A stretch of DNA of 64,000 nucleotides from Megaleporinus macrocephalus (taxonomy: Eukaryota; Chordata; Actinopteri; Characiformes; Anostomidae): contig CM038720.1 in NCBI GenBank assembly GCA_021613375.1, positions 14,973,962-15,037,961 of the forward strand, given 5' to 3'. Below are positions 25,481-37,430 of this stretch, in pieces; position 1 is the stretch's first letter, and each line of letters opens with the position of its first letter. The translations under genes were made by a program, and so were the position numbers. Under the pieces are notes generated by a model. That model did no database searches and was not told where the DNA came from. It worked only from the letters and a program-made list of their open reading frames with translations.

Positions 25481-27084
25481 TCTATATATATATATACAGA
25501 ATGTACCAAGACAGCCTACAATGGTGGTTCACCCATTATACTTAATTTTATAATTTTTAGGTCTACTTTGCACTTTGTCACAGTGATTTATGATGTTTAA
25601 TCATTTCAAGAAACGTGTTCTAGTAGCAGGGACATTCCTTTGTGCATTTGTTCTTTGACTGTTCTCTAGATTTTGAGCAAAATGCTGGATTTTCAAGAGG
25701 TATTAAATTTATAGTCTATTGGTTTTATGGTGTCTTTTCAACAATCTGCATGAACACAGATTATAAACTGCTTTTCTAACATTCTTCACAGAAACTATTA
25801 AATAGTTCCACTGTTGATCTGCTGCTGCTCAAACTGTTTGAATGAATTTTGCTGACCAGTGCAGGAAAAACTGAATTTTTCAGCATTGCTGCTCATTTTT
25901 ACTCAAATAATTTACTGTGGTGTTATTTAATCTTTCAAATCTTTTCTTTTTCTGCTAAAAGCCAGAAGAGACATTTTTGAGCATTTTCAGTAGGAATGCA
26001 TTGGTCGGCATCCCTAGACTCCAACAATTACCAGGAAATTTTAGCTCAAAATCTGCCTCTGACTTCTGTAGCAGTCATTCCCCTCTCCTGATGTAAACTC
26101 CACTAAAAGCAGAGTTCAAGAGGGGAGTCTACGAGCAGGGACCAAATATTCTGAAGATATTATATGGAGAAGTTTTTTCAAATCCTTTGAGTTCTCCAAC
26201 CACATCCAGCAAAAGATTCATTGTTGTTCTCTTCAAAAAAGACTCAGTGCTGTAATCTTGGCGAAAGGAGGGCTTACAAAGCACAAACTGCAGCGATGCC
26301 AATAACTGACGGGTTTTTGAGAAAACCTTTTCTATTGCATCTATTTTTCTGCTGCACTGAAAGGTTCGATTTCTCTTGTATTTTCAGAGTACAATCAAGT
26401 TAATACAGAATAAACACTTTTTTCGTTCCTCTTTTTTTTTTGCTCAGGCTGCCAATAAGCCCGCAGGGCACTCAGTAAAATTGCACCACAATGTCCTACA
26501 TAAAAAGCAAAACAATCACTTCATTCTATCATTTATTCAGATTAAGATGTTTTTAGGGATTTTAGGTTAAGTGAGTGTTTTAGTGGCATGCGCCGCTACA
26601 CAAATGTGGGAACTGCACTGAAACGTTCATTCTCAAGTCAAGACACATGCTGGACTTTCCTCCTTCTTTACTCTGAAAGCACATATTTACATGACAATTC
26701 ACCTGCAGTCATTCCAGATGGAGCTCGCTTTGCCCCCCTTCGTAATCTGGTGCACAAACTCCTTTTTCCTATGGCAACGTTTTTCTTTCAAGAGTTGATC
26801 TATTCATTTGGGAGAGTGCACGTGCCTCGGATCAAATTGATGGAGCTTGGTGTCAGGCTGGGCGAAAGTATTAGTGAGGCACTAGAAGTCAAAGTGAAGG
26901 ATTGGTCGAGCTTGGAAACACTTGGTTTTGATGGGCTCCATTTGTCCTGCACTTACACTGCACACACGCTTATACCACCTCAAGAGGGGCTGAAGGGTGT
27001 GAGTTAGGTGTGTGCTCATCAAGACCATACTTTCTCAGGAAGACTAGAGCACACAAAGTCATTATTCCCAGGTTAAATATGGTA

Positions 27085-27140
27085 ATGAATTTACATTTAC
27101 ATTTCTGGCATTTGGCAGATGTTTTCAATCTATACACTAC
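27085..27140. repeat. SINE-tail-like teleost repeat fragment
   Basis: TTACATTTACATTTCTGGCA followed by TTTGGCAGATG resembles the widespread fish 'acatttacatttacggcatttggcagacgc' sequence found at the 3' ends of short interspersed repeats. Only about 45 bp remain recognisable. Confidence 0.55.
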
Positions 27141-28339
27141 ATCCACTACATGCTAACTGCTCAATCATGCGGCCGATCTCGCATGTATTTATGGCATGAA
27201 GTCTTAAGAGCTAGGCTAGATCTGTTTAAAGTATAGGGTCCCCAAATCTGACAATGCGAACCACTGGACTACAACTATTTACATTAGTAATTGTTAGTAA
27301 TAATAATTATTAGCTATTAGAGCCACATGTTCTGCAAATGTTCTACACATGCCTTTTTCATATAGGTCTGAATGTGACAAGGTGACATTCTAATGTTTTA
27401 TGGTATTTATACAGCTACTCTTATAATGTTCTACCTATTTAGTCAGAAACTATGGCTAACGTTCACAAACACACTAAAAAGCCTGACATTACTGACATTA
27501 CTTTTTTGGTTTCAATAAGATATTTATATGTACAAAAATATTGTGAAATTGTGCCAATTCTGAATGCAGGAGGAGGTCGTAGTAACTGACATGGCTTCAT
27601 CACTTGTGACCTGCTAAAAGCCAGTAATGGCTCAAAATACTCATATTTAATATAAAAAGGGCGAGGTCTCCATCCCCGCTAATCTTTACTCTGTAACATA
27701 ATTTGTAGACTAACTCTGAACTCTCATGGTGGCCATGGCAGCCTGTAGCAAAAGAAGTTGTAGCAGTGCTGCACTCTTAATCGGATTTTCCGCTCCACCT
27801 TAAATCTCAATGTTTCGTTTCACAATTTTAGGCAAATAAATGCCAACTTCAGCTTTATAAACAAAAAACACCATCTGTGCTCCAGATAGGAGATCTTTTC
27901 TGACAAGCCAAATGCACTTTGTTGAACTCTGTTAGGTATGTTAGCTGTTACAATGCTGCTGCAGCCACCTGTGCTTATTTCAGTATACAGCTACCTGTTT
28001 CACTGGGCTGGAAGAGTTCACAGAAGAAGCCCCAATGCTCATCTAAACTGTAGAACTGCTTGATTTTCAAAATGCATTTTTACAGGTAAGAAATTAATTT
28101 TCATTAATAAATAGTGATATTTTGTGATATTGAATATGAATTGTGATATATTTAAATTACATTACTTTGTAAAACTCTACTGTAAATTGAAAACCATAAT
28201 TCAAATTCAAAGATACTTAGAATGACGTCAAAACACAGGAGGGAACTTCGGCTCGGCCCCTCGGTTCCAATGAAGCGTAATGTTAAACAAAGACATTTAG
28301 ATGATTATATACTTTCGACTGGGGAAGACCCTTCCCTGT

Positions 28340-28445
28340 TTAAGCCTGACTGTGCTCATGTGCACAAAGCGAGGTCCACATGGTTTGACAAGTTTGATGT
28401 GGAGGAACTCCAACTGCCTGCACAGAGTCCTCTCTTTAACTTTTT
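28340..28445 (+). pseudogene. Tc1-like transposase C-terminal fragment
   Basis: The open frame includes CAHVHKARSTWFDKFDVEE followed by LQLPAQSPLFN. This is close to the Tc1-family segment around the second catalytic Asp (DNAPxHKA), the WFDxFGVEEL stretch and WPAQSPDLNPIEH. The sequence leaves the family right after PAQSP, so the final catalytic acidic residue of the HLWDE block is missing. The preceding 35 residues of the frame (from 28222) are not recognised. It is a dead remnant. Confidence 0.72.
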
Positions 28446-29488
28446 GGCCATATGGTGGCATATGACGCTCTGCCACATCTGCAATGTTCATGTTCAGTTC
28501 TTTTTGTTTCACGGGCTCAACAGATACAGATGAGTGAAACACTTTCACTGGCAGCCATACATGCTCATGCCATGAGGTTTCACAGACGGTGTAGATGCTT
28601 TGATGCATGAGTGGTTGCTTTTTTTCTCTCCACACTTTATTTATTCCATCACGCTGGTATATGTTAATCTTTCACTCACGCTCTAATTCACCATCAACTC
28701 GGTATTCAGGAACAGAGTATATTCTTTTTCAGCAAACTGTATTTTTTGTTCCTGAAGCTTTAGTGGTTTGCATTCTGTGCTTAACTCTTAAAGTCATGCT
28801 GCAGTACTCTTCCTTTTGACAATAGGACAAATCCTTACATGCATCATTGGTTGCGTTCCTAATTTATTCCTTATGACTAGAAGTAACATTCAGTACTGCT
28901 TTAGGGTCAGTTTTAGGATTGAGGATGAGCATAGGATCTGGTTAGGTCGTGGTTAGGTTTTAAGTTAAGGGTAGATTAAAAGTGTGGGACCAGTGCTGTC
29001 TATTTATGGACAAAAGGCATTCATAAGTGTGAGTTCACTTTTCTACATAATTGATGGTGCGTCTAACTGCAATATATTGTAGCACATGGGACCTCCTCAA
29101 TAAACTCTACAGAATCACAGCACTGGTACATAACCAAAGTGTCCCAATGTTGTAACGAATTGTGTTATCTTGTTAAAAAAAGTTCTAAAAGTTCTAACAT
29201 ATTTAAAGCAAGTTCCCCACATAAAGGATATTATGATAGCTTAATGGTGCAGCAGTAGTAGTGGCACCTCAGGTGTTGTAATAGCCGCTGTACCTTTTAA
29301 AATTCAAATAGAAATTCAACTTTAGCATTGTGTTAAAACTACAGGTAGGATAGCTTGATAGTCTAAATGTCCTTAATAGAAAATGTTTCCAGCGTTAAAA
29401 AAATAATTAGGATATACTGATAGCCTAAATCAGCATATTAGGTAAGATGTAGTAATATTAAGATAAGTCTGAACTGAATTAAAATTCA

Positions 29489-29516
29489 CTAGCTAGCTAA
29501 TTAATTAGCTAGCTAG
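29489..29516. repeat. Perfect 28-bp palindrome
   Basis: Two 14-base arms, CTAGCTAGCTAATT and its exact complement, meet at a central AATT with no spacer. The centre includes overlapping TAATTA homeodomain-type core motifs. Confidence 0.95.
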
Positions 29517-30342
29517 CCTAAAATAAAAACTATAAAACTATAAACTATAAAATAAAACTATATTTTATTTTCAAAGGTAGGAAGATGACTACAGCCTTTC
29601 CACATGTTTATTTTATTTATTCATTTGAATTTTATTTCTTCCATCAATGCACAACTACTCAAAATCTAATTATGGCACAGGTTTTTATTTGATTTAGCAT
29701 ACTGGGTTGGGAAGTACAACAGAAGATACTTTACTATGATTTGAAAGTTATGAAAAGTTACGTTTTTTTTCCACTTAAAAAAAAGTTTTGCATTTTATTA
29801 ACCATGTTTGTCTCGATTCCTGACATCAGAAAAAAGGAGCTAAAAGTGCTTGTATTGATTATTTATGTTTATTGACTTGTCGAAGATAATTCCACTTTGA
29901 GTTTTGATCTGCACTCCACTGCAACCAGTCATAGTCTTGGAATTGTAATAGCCTTGCCTGAGAGTAGATAATGGCCTTCTTCACTAGAGCACTAATGCAA
30001 AATGAAACAAATGAACAGAAAGGCACTGTGATTCCTCCGCATTTCTCTCAATACATATTTAGATGCCATTGGTCTGCACTCTTACCCAACACAAATCAGA
30101 TTAATGTCAAATCCAAAGCACAAAAGTCAAACAATAAAACCTGCATCACTGTCCAATTTACACTGGACTGCACACTTTATAGCATGTTACATACTGCACG
30201 CTGTTACATAAAAACCTTTTCCCTCTATTTGAAAACACCAAGTCATCCTTTACACTTGTATGAACACTTCATGATGAATGGTCCTTTAAAAACAGTCCAA
30301 AATGATGTGAAGTAAAAACTTTTTACCATACCATTCAGATTA

Positions 30343-30344
<2 letters not shown>

Positions 30345-30430
<86 letters not shown>
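30345..30430. repeat. (AT)43 tract near exon B donor
   Basis: A perfect alternating AT run of 86 bp, starting 87 nt inside the intron from the exon B donor as transcribed. Confidence 0.97.
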
Positions 30431-30433
<3 letters not shown>

Positions 30434-30517
30434 CAATTCTAAGGATAAAGTTATAACAATAGATGGCTTCTGCATACCATAGCTTCTTTTACTCCTTAGT
30501 TAAATTAAACTGCTTAC

Positions 30518-31025
30518 CCAAGTTAGAGGAGGCGCGGCCCTCTGCGGCACGGTCCTTCAGGCCTTCAGCGATGCTGAGCTGTTGCTCATGGTACTGCTTG
30601 GCCCGCTCCAGGTCCTGCATGCAGCGAGCAGCATGGCCCAAGCCGGCGTATGCCCGCATCTCAATGGCCTTCTCCTCCAGCTCCTGTGCCAGCTCTAGTA
30701 CGTGGGTGTGGTAGGACATGGCCTTGTCAAAGTTTCGCCGGTAGTGGTAAGCGCTGCCCAGGTTACTGTAGGCGCGGGCCTCCTCGCGCTTATCACCCAG
30801 AGCCTTGGCGATGCCCAGGTGCTGCTCGTGGCACTGCACGGCATTGTCGAAGTCTCCCATGGCAATGTAGACGGCGCCCATGTTGCCCAGCTCACGTGCC
30901 TCTGCCAGCTGGTCCTTGGACTGCTTGGCCAGCAGGACGCACTGCTTGTGGCTGGCCAGGGCATTGGGGTAGTCACCGATGGCCGTGTAGACATGGCCCA
31001 GGCTGCTGAGGGCTGATGACGCTGC
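30518..31025 (-). CDS. ttc28: ttc28 internal exon B (TPR units 2-5 and part of 6)
   Basis: This 508-nt exon begins in phase 0 after the acceptor CCCCCTTTCTAG and ends after the first base of a glycine codon at the donor TTGG|GTAAGC. It encodes 169 residues with four complete 40-residue TPR units and the start of a fifth. Each carries the usual small-residue pattern, for example ALSSLGHVYTAIGDYPNAL and ELGNMGAVYIAMGDF. The last unit breaks at ASSNLG and is completed by exon C. The regular 40-residue step is typical of the LGN/rapsyn-like TPR class used for protein-protein contacts. The local base composition is far more GC-rich than the introns, so open frames also appear on the opposite strand; I treat these as shadows. 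An 86-bp AT repeat lies 87 nt into the following intron. Identity as ttc28 rests on extensive agreement with the vertebrate protein as I remember it. Confidence 0.96.
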
Positions 31026-32219
31026 CTAGAAAGGGGGCAGGGAAGAAGGAGGGAAAACACAAAAGATTTTTTTGTTTGTTGGGGGTTGTTGACTTGATGA
31101 GCGATTGAAGGCCTTTGCAAGTCATGGAAATATTGATTGTGGTTTTAGAAGGAACACAGCAAAAATGCTAGTGTTGGCCACCAATGAATGGAAGAGAGTA
31201 AAGGCTCGGGAGCGCTATGCAAATGAGCTCATGCTAACCATTCTTTCACTCACTCTACACCATGTTAGAATTGTGCCTACAGTACTTCTTTAAAATCACA
31301 AACATAAGCAACGTTAAAAACTGTAGTGCATTGTTCGTAAGACTACATGACAACTACATAAGCACTTTATGTCCACATACCTAGACATAGCTAATCACTT
31401 ATTACAACAGGCATCATTTTTATCAATGTTGTACCAAATAAAAAAAAAAAACTGTAACAACACATCTGTCAGGTGTATTTTTTCTGCCATCAGGTCACGT
31501 TGTGTCGTTGGAGAGGACTGTGTGTTATAAAAGGCATCTTTTGCGCAGTCTCACTCTGCATTATCCAGTAAAAGACCTGTTAAAAGTTAAACAGTGCTGC
31601 GAAGAGAGAAGCTGCTCAGCAATAGTTTATCTAGCATGACAATGGCTCTGCTTACCAACAAACATCTTCAATTATGGCTAACTAAAGCACATAAACAGAC
31701 AAGTTTACATTCCAATTATTTAATTTAAGATGGCAAGGGAGAAATTAAACATGTTCTCTGGTTTTAATATCTGCAGCCTGATCTGCTAACTTAGCATAAG
31801 CTTAGCAAGTAAACCAAGACAGTGCCACACACCACAGTCCAGGCTTAATTCTGACTAACTACTGATCGAGTGACAGAGAGCCTAAATCAAATCTGTTCTG
31901 TGATGTTTGGAATTGTAGTGTCTTGGCAAAGTGTGTGTATGTACCTCTCAGGTGTCACTGACCAACTGTCATGCATTCTATATGCATTCAGTACCACCTA
32001 TCAGTGAGCTCCCACACCAACATTTAGTGTGCATCTAGTGTAGAAAACATAAATGGGTGGAATGTGTACATTTGGCGTTCAGATGTTGAAGAGAAGGTGC
32101 ACAATAATTGTAAAACATCATCATCATTTTTTAAACTGCAGTATGATTTATGACACAGAACAGTGTAAAGTCAGGTCGAAGGTTGACAAAAAAAAAATGC
32201 TAGAAGCACTGTTAATGAC

Positions 32220-32979
32220 CAAAGATGTCAAAAGTATTCACATTCATTACTCAGGTAGAAGTATAGATACCAGGGTTTAAAAATACTTCTGTAGAAGTTG
32301 AAGCATCAACTCAAGCTTTGTACTCCGGTAAAAGTGTAAAAGTACTGCTCTCAAAACTACTTAAAGTATAAAGGTAAAAGTACTGTAAGGGGAAAAAAAT
32401 GCCATAAGGACAAAAGCTTAGGCCGCACCACAGGGGCCTATAGTGCACTAGCCCACCTCCCCCAAAAAATTAATTATTCTGAAAGCCATAATGACTATAA
32501 TGTTATATTAAAATGTACATGTTGAAAAATTAGGGATGTACTAGGCTTTCTGTTTCGGCCTCATATATGCCCATTAAAAAAGAATGTATTTTAGTACAAT
32601 GCAAATATATTAAAGAACCACGTATGTGTACTATTGATCATTCACATGTGTTTTATGGAGCGGAAGATATAATGACTAGTTCCCTATTGTACACTGTACA
32701 CTAGTATTGTAATGGTGCAAAAAGTCAAACTTCAAAGGCATGTTATCAATAACCTTTATTGGAATGTAAATGTACAGGAATGAAAACAAGCTGCAAATGA
32801 AACAGGAGTAGCAAGGCTATGTTTAAAATGTAAGGAGTAGAAAGTACAGATAATGGTGAGAAAATGTAAGGAAGTAAAAAGTCTTCTGAAAAATAATTAC
32901 TCCAGTAAAGTGTAAGTAACAAAAATTTCTACTTAAGTAACGTAACGAAGTATTTGTACTTTGTTACCTGATACCTTTG
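32220..32979. mobile_element. hAT-like non-autonomous element, 760 bp
   Basis: The ends are inverted: CAAAGATGTCA on the left and, inverted, CAAAGGTATCA on the right (9 of 11). The flanks show an 8-bp target duplication with one mismatch, TTAATGAC (32212-32219) and TTTATGAC (32980-32987). Eight-base duplications are typical of hAT elements. The sequence just inside both ends (AGTAGAAGTATAGATACC-like and its opposite) belongs to a high-copy teleost repeat I recognise. No transposase frame is present. Confidence 0.75.
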
Positions 32980-35918
32980 TTTATGACAACTAATAAAATC
33001 CTTTAACTATTTGTTGTGACAAGCTAATGTCGGTGTCATGTAGGCTTATGAACACTGCCCTACATGAAAGCCTAACAAACAAGTTTAAGAAACAGGCCAA
33101 AGTAGCTACGTTTTGATCAAAGATTACAAGATGTGAACCACGTTACGTGAACCCTGTTCCACAAAGGCAGGGGACAGTTTTGATTTCTGATTGATTTCAA
33201 GATGCTTCAAGTATGTAAATAATACATAAAACAAAGCTAGTGTACGATCCTTGAGACCCTCTGATGCTGGATGTAGCAAACATGTCTCATAGTGACACTG
33301 TGAAGTTGTCTCTGAGACAGCCATGCTTAGTGGAAGCCCATTAACTTCCTGTGTGAGGCGCAAACAAACCCCTCTCCAGTGGCCTGCTACAAACCCAGCC
33401 TCTCCAGTAGCACATTCAGTATCTTCACACAGTGTAAAGCCTTTAATTGAATCAGGATTCTCAAGGGTTAAGAGGGTTGTTAGGCAGGCACACACATACA
33501 CTCACACGCACAGAATGTGCTAAAAGCCCAGAAGGTGGCTTCTCACAGAGCTCACACAATCTAACCCAGAGGACCAAGGGTGATGCAGGGGGTTGAAGGA
33601 GGGGAGTTCAAAGAGGGGTTGGAGATGTTAAAGGAAGGGCCATTTATATTTCACACCCAAATGTCTATGTCCAAAACCATTTAGGATATTTAAGTAATTA
33701 TTTATTTTACAAAATAGTAAAAACAGTAATAAAGGCTGCGGTTTGGATTTAAAGCACCTGACTGAGACAGGCAGTGATGCAGGAGGCACAAGAGCAAACA
33801 GAGGAATAGAAACCATGCTAGGCCTTTTGTTCTATATTACTCATATATTACATATATTAATCACTAGGCAACAGGAGGTGAGTGATTGGCTGTTGTGTTA
33901 TCATTAAATCACGACTCTAGTGTCCCTCAACTTGAACCTTAGCATGTTGCACTGTTTGTATGTGGTCTTGCAGATACTGATGTAAGGGTTATGACAAATT
34001 CTTCTAAAAGAATTTCATCAAGTATAGAAGAGCTACCCACTCTACCGCTTGTAGTCAAAACCACCAGAGACAAAAGCAAATCATGACTGGGAATCCATCA
34101 AATTTAAGTCAAGCCAAGTCTCTGTAGTAGTGGAGTCGAGTCAAAATTGAGACCTGAAGTGGCTGAAATGAAGACCTGATCAAATTAAGAGCGGGGAAAA
34201 ATAACATTTTATGTCTTTAAAGAGAAGAAAAATAACGTGATTGTAGCTCATTGTACTCTGCATATCACATTATAATATATTTTATTGTACTCTATTAATT
34301 TATACTTTATAGTCCAAACAACATATATCCTTTTTTATTATAATTAAATGAAAACGCTGCAATGACACTGTTCCAATCTGCCCACAGGGGATGTTCAATT
34401 TTGAAACCGACGTTCATTAATGAACAAATAATACGCAGTTAAGTCATCACGGAAAGGATCAATTAGGTTCTCATGCAGTTCACCTGCAATGAACAGATTT
34501 TCATTTATTTTGTTTAATAAATAAGAGAAAAAGGTTCTGTTTCTGCACTGGTCTCATACAGTCTTGAGAAGCCCTCTTTACTTCAAGACTGCCACAAACC
34601 TGAGACTGGACTCAAGCACTTTAAATTTCACATTTAAACACATTTCATTTTCATATGGACATGAATGGTGCAATTACCAGCACTGCAGTCAGGCCAATTG
34701 CATCAGGGACTTTAGTATGGTGGGTGTCCTCTAAAGTCTTCATTGGTCCCCTTACATCACCGCTTACTAAATGTAAAACCCAGGGCTCGTGAGCAGCTAT
34801 GATAACTTAATATGTTTCATTCATTAGCTTACATTACAGCACCCACTGAGACAAAACAATAGCAGGAAAACATAATAACTGCATTGCTGTTTTATTATTC
34901 TTGTTTTCAAAATGGCGGGGTGTTCTACTTTCTGCATGAGCACCTTTAAGATCATTGTAATGCCACTGCTCTTCAGGGTGATTACCCTCATCACTGTCCA
35001 GCTGGTCAGCAAGTGGCCGCTGGCAAGAGCAGCACCTCTGGAGAACAAAAGGTAAAGAGGTTCGTTGAGCAGTAAAGCTCGAGCTAATCCTGGTGCTGAG
35101 CTCCAGGCCTGCCCTCGCTCTGCTCACTCCCAATCTCTGGGCCCTGCCTGGAACCAATTACCTGCAGACATAAGGGCTTCCAGCAGTCGGCCCCAGTTTA
35201 GAGCGTCGGTGAGATGTGACGCAGTGGGATACGCAGAGACAATTACCCTCCATCAGGAGCCTGGGCTCGTCCTGGTCACAGATAGCCTATCTGGGCCACT
35301 GCGAGTTCACATGCAGCATTTGATTCTTCACTGCTGCATACCAGCCTGGTTCATGTCTCAGCAAAGAAAAGAACAAACATCTTTCACACGGAATTTAGCT
35401 TTTCAACCTGAAGTAAACTGAATATCTGAAGAGACTCTCTTTGAAAATGTGCTTCTGTATTATGGTCTGCCCACTGGTCGATAACACGGGCTGATATCAA
35501 GACTCCAGGAATGTATCCAGTTCATTGATATAGCACTGATGTTACTTTGAAGTGCCTTGTTTTATACTATGATAAATATGTATGTGTGGTAAGAAAAAAT
35601 TCTGAGAATGGTCTAATGTACTGATATCATTCTAAAGAGAATTTTAAACTGCCTTTCTATGCTTTTTTGTTTATTTGAGTGAATTTAACAAATTGATAAT
35701 CTCATTGGTCAGGAAAGCATAGGTTAAAAAAAATTTAACTATATAAGATCAGTTGATATTAAAGATGATCAGAACATGTTAGCTTCCTAAATTTTCATCA
35801 GCTGGGCTATATTCTATAAGCAGAGTTTTAAGGACTGATGTCCACAGGAAAAGAAAAGAAGAAAAGGCCCTAAAAGTAGAAAACACTGCCCACTCTTCAC
35901 AGTTTATCACACATCTTA

Positions 35919-36611
35919 TTAAAGGGGCGTTCAGGTCTACAATTAAACTTTAATATGTGATTTATCATGTAGTATCCTTTGTATCCCGAAGTCGCATTGG
36001 CAACAGAGTTACAAATGCTACAAATGTTATCATGTTTTTGTTTTTCAGTGTTCTCTCACTACAATACTCGGCATGCATAGCAAAACTACATCACATAAAC
36101 ATTGGAATCCTTGTGATATTAACAAATCCTAGCCTAGACAATGAAAACAACAACGGAATAACGAAAAGAGTGATACAGCCAAACAACAAACAGCCGTGAG
36201 TTACATGTATGAGCCTACCAACGAAAAGCAGATCTTTCAGCGCTGGAGAACTCACATTCACAGGTGTAGAGTGAATGGTAGGTTTCTCAGTGTTCAGCAG
36301 AAATAAAACGATAAAGATACAGGTTGTGGTGAAAATCTAGTTACTCAGGTTGTGACCGCAGGCTCTGTTCTTCATCTGAGAGAAGAGGTAGCGCATTTTA
36401 GCATAACCGCTAGCCTTATATGCTAAGCTACTAGATTCGCTCTTGGTGAAATGTGCACATGCAATGTACATACATATGCTGATGTTGCAGATTCAAGACA
36501 AATGAAACCAGAAACACTCACTCGACCGGCTCACTGTGGCATGGCTGGTAGATATCTACAACTAATGGTCTTTTGATTAGATCTTTCATTTAGGTCTGAG
36601 TGTCCCTTTAA
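35919..36611. mobile_element. Inverted-repeat element with TTAA ends, about 690 bp
   Basis: The left end, TTAAAGGGGCGTTCAGGTCT, and the reverse complement of the right end, TTAAAGGGACACTCAGACCT, match at 15 of 20. Both ends carry TTAA, consistent with a piggyBac-type TTAA target duplication. The interior has no transposase and only short open frames. Class assignment is tentative. Confidence 0.5.
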
Positions 36612-37371
36612 GTCACCTGCTTTGAAATTTACTAAGCAATTATTTTAAAGCTTGGGAAACATATTCACATTCAGGATCTCTAGTACTCTCCACACTAACA
36701 ATCTAGTATATCATTACTTGAGCACTACAATCAATTCCGAGTTACAGAATTTTCCTACAGAATTCGGTATTGACAAAAAAATGATTTCGCTCAAGAGTTA
36801 CACCCCTATTTGCTGTGGTTGTGCCCCTCGACAATCAACTATTCATCTCCTACCATGCCCACAATCGTAGATCTGTGGAGTGGTTACCTTGGAAACCCGA
36901 CTGGATTCCTGTTAGGGGCTGTTAACTGGGAGAGCCAATTTTCGATAAAGGCGGATTTAACACCCTCGTTCCCTGTTTCCCTAAGTCAGCGGCTCATCTG
37001 TGTGTGTGTTTGTATATGTTTGTGTGGGTGTGCACAAGCCTGCACATGTGTGAATGCTCCCTCTCTCCCGGCCTGCTGAGAAAAGCTCAGACAGACTTTT
37101 TTTTTCAATTGTGGCAAAAAGCTTTGTTCTGCTCACACAGTGGGTCCACTTATGAGGCCATGGGTAAGTCCTGATAGTGGTCACCAATTCATGTCTTTGA
37201 AATGACACGGCTGAGGGTAAACACACAACTACTCTCAAAGTAAAGACGTTACCCACCTCAAACACAAATGCAAAACAAGCTATTCATGCAGGCTCACCAG
37301 TGGTACTCACGCAAGTATCGACCAAAAAAACAAAAAAAACACAACTTTCCACTCTAGAAGTCATCAATTAA

Positions 37372-37374
<3 letters not shown>

Positions 37375-37426
<52 letters not shown>
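37375..37426. repeat. (AT)26 microsatellite
   Basis: A perfect alternating AT run of 52 bp. Confidence 0.97.

Positions 37427-37430
<4 letters not shown>

Larger units (their letters stand above)
15573..30517 (-). other. ttc28: ttc28 intron between exons B and C (14.9 kb)
   Basis: A phase-1 GT-AG intron splits a glycine codon. Its contents are related 53-bp blocks at 17890 and 18059, three Tc1/mariner relics (23190-23645, 25250-25480, 28340-28445), a TA/CA tract (24209-24262), a SINE-tail-like repeat (27085-27140), a palindrome (29489-29516) and a long AT tract (30345-30430). The stretches 15.6-17.8, 18.6-23.1 and 25.5-27.0 kb hold no gene or repeat I can identify. Confidence 0.85.

Noticed and set aside
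34020..34640. Possible dispersed repeat with GAGTCGAGTC and GACTGGACTC ends
   Set aside because: It recalls a teleost repeat rich in GACTCGAGTC, but the ends are too diverged to set limits.
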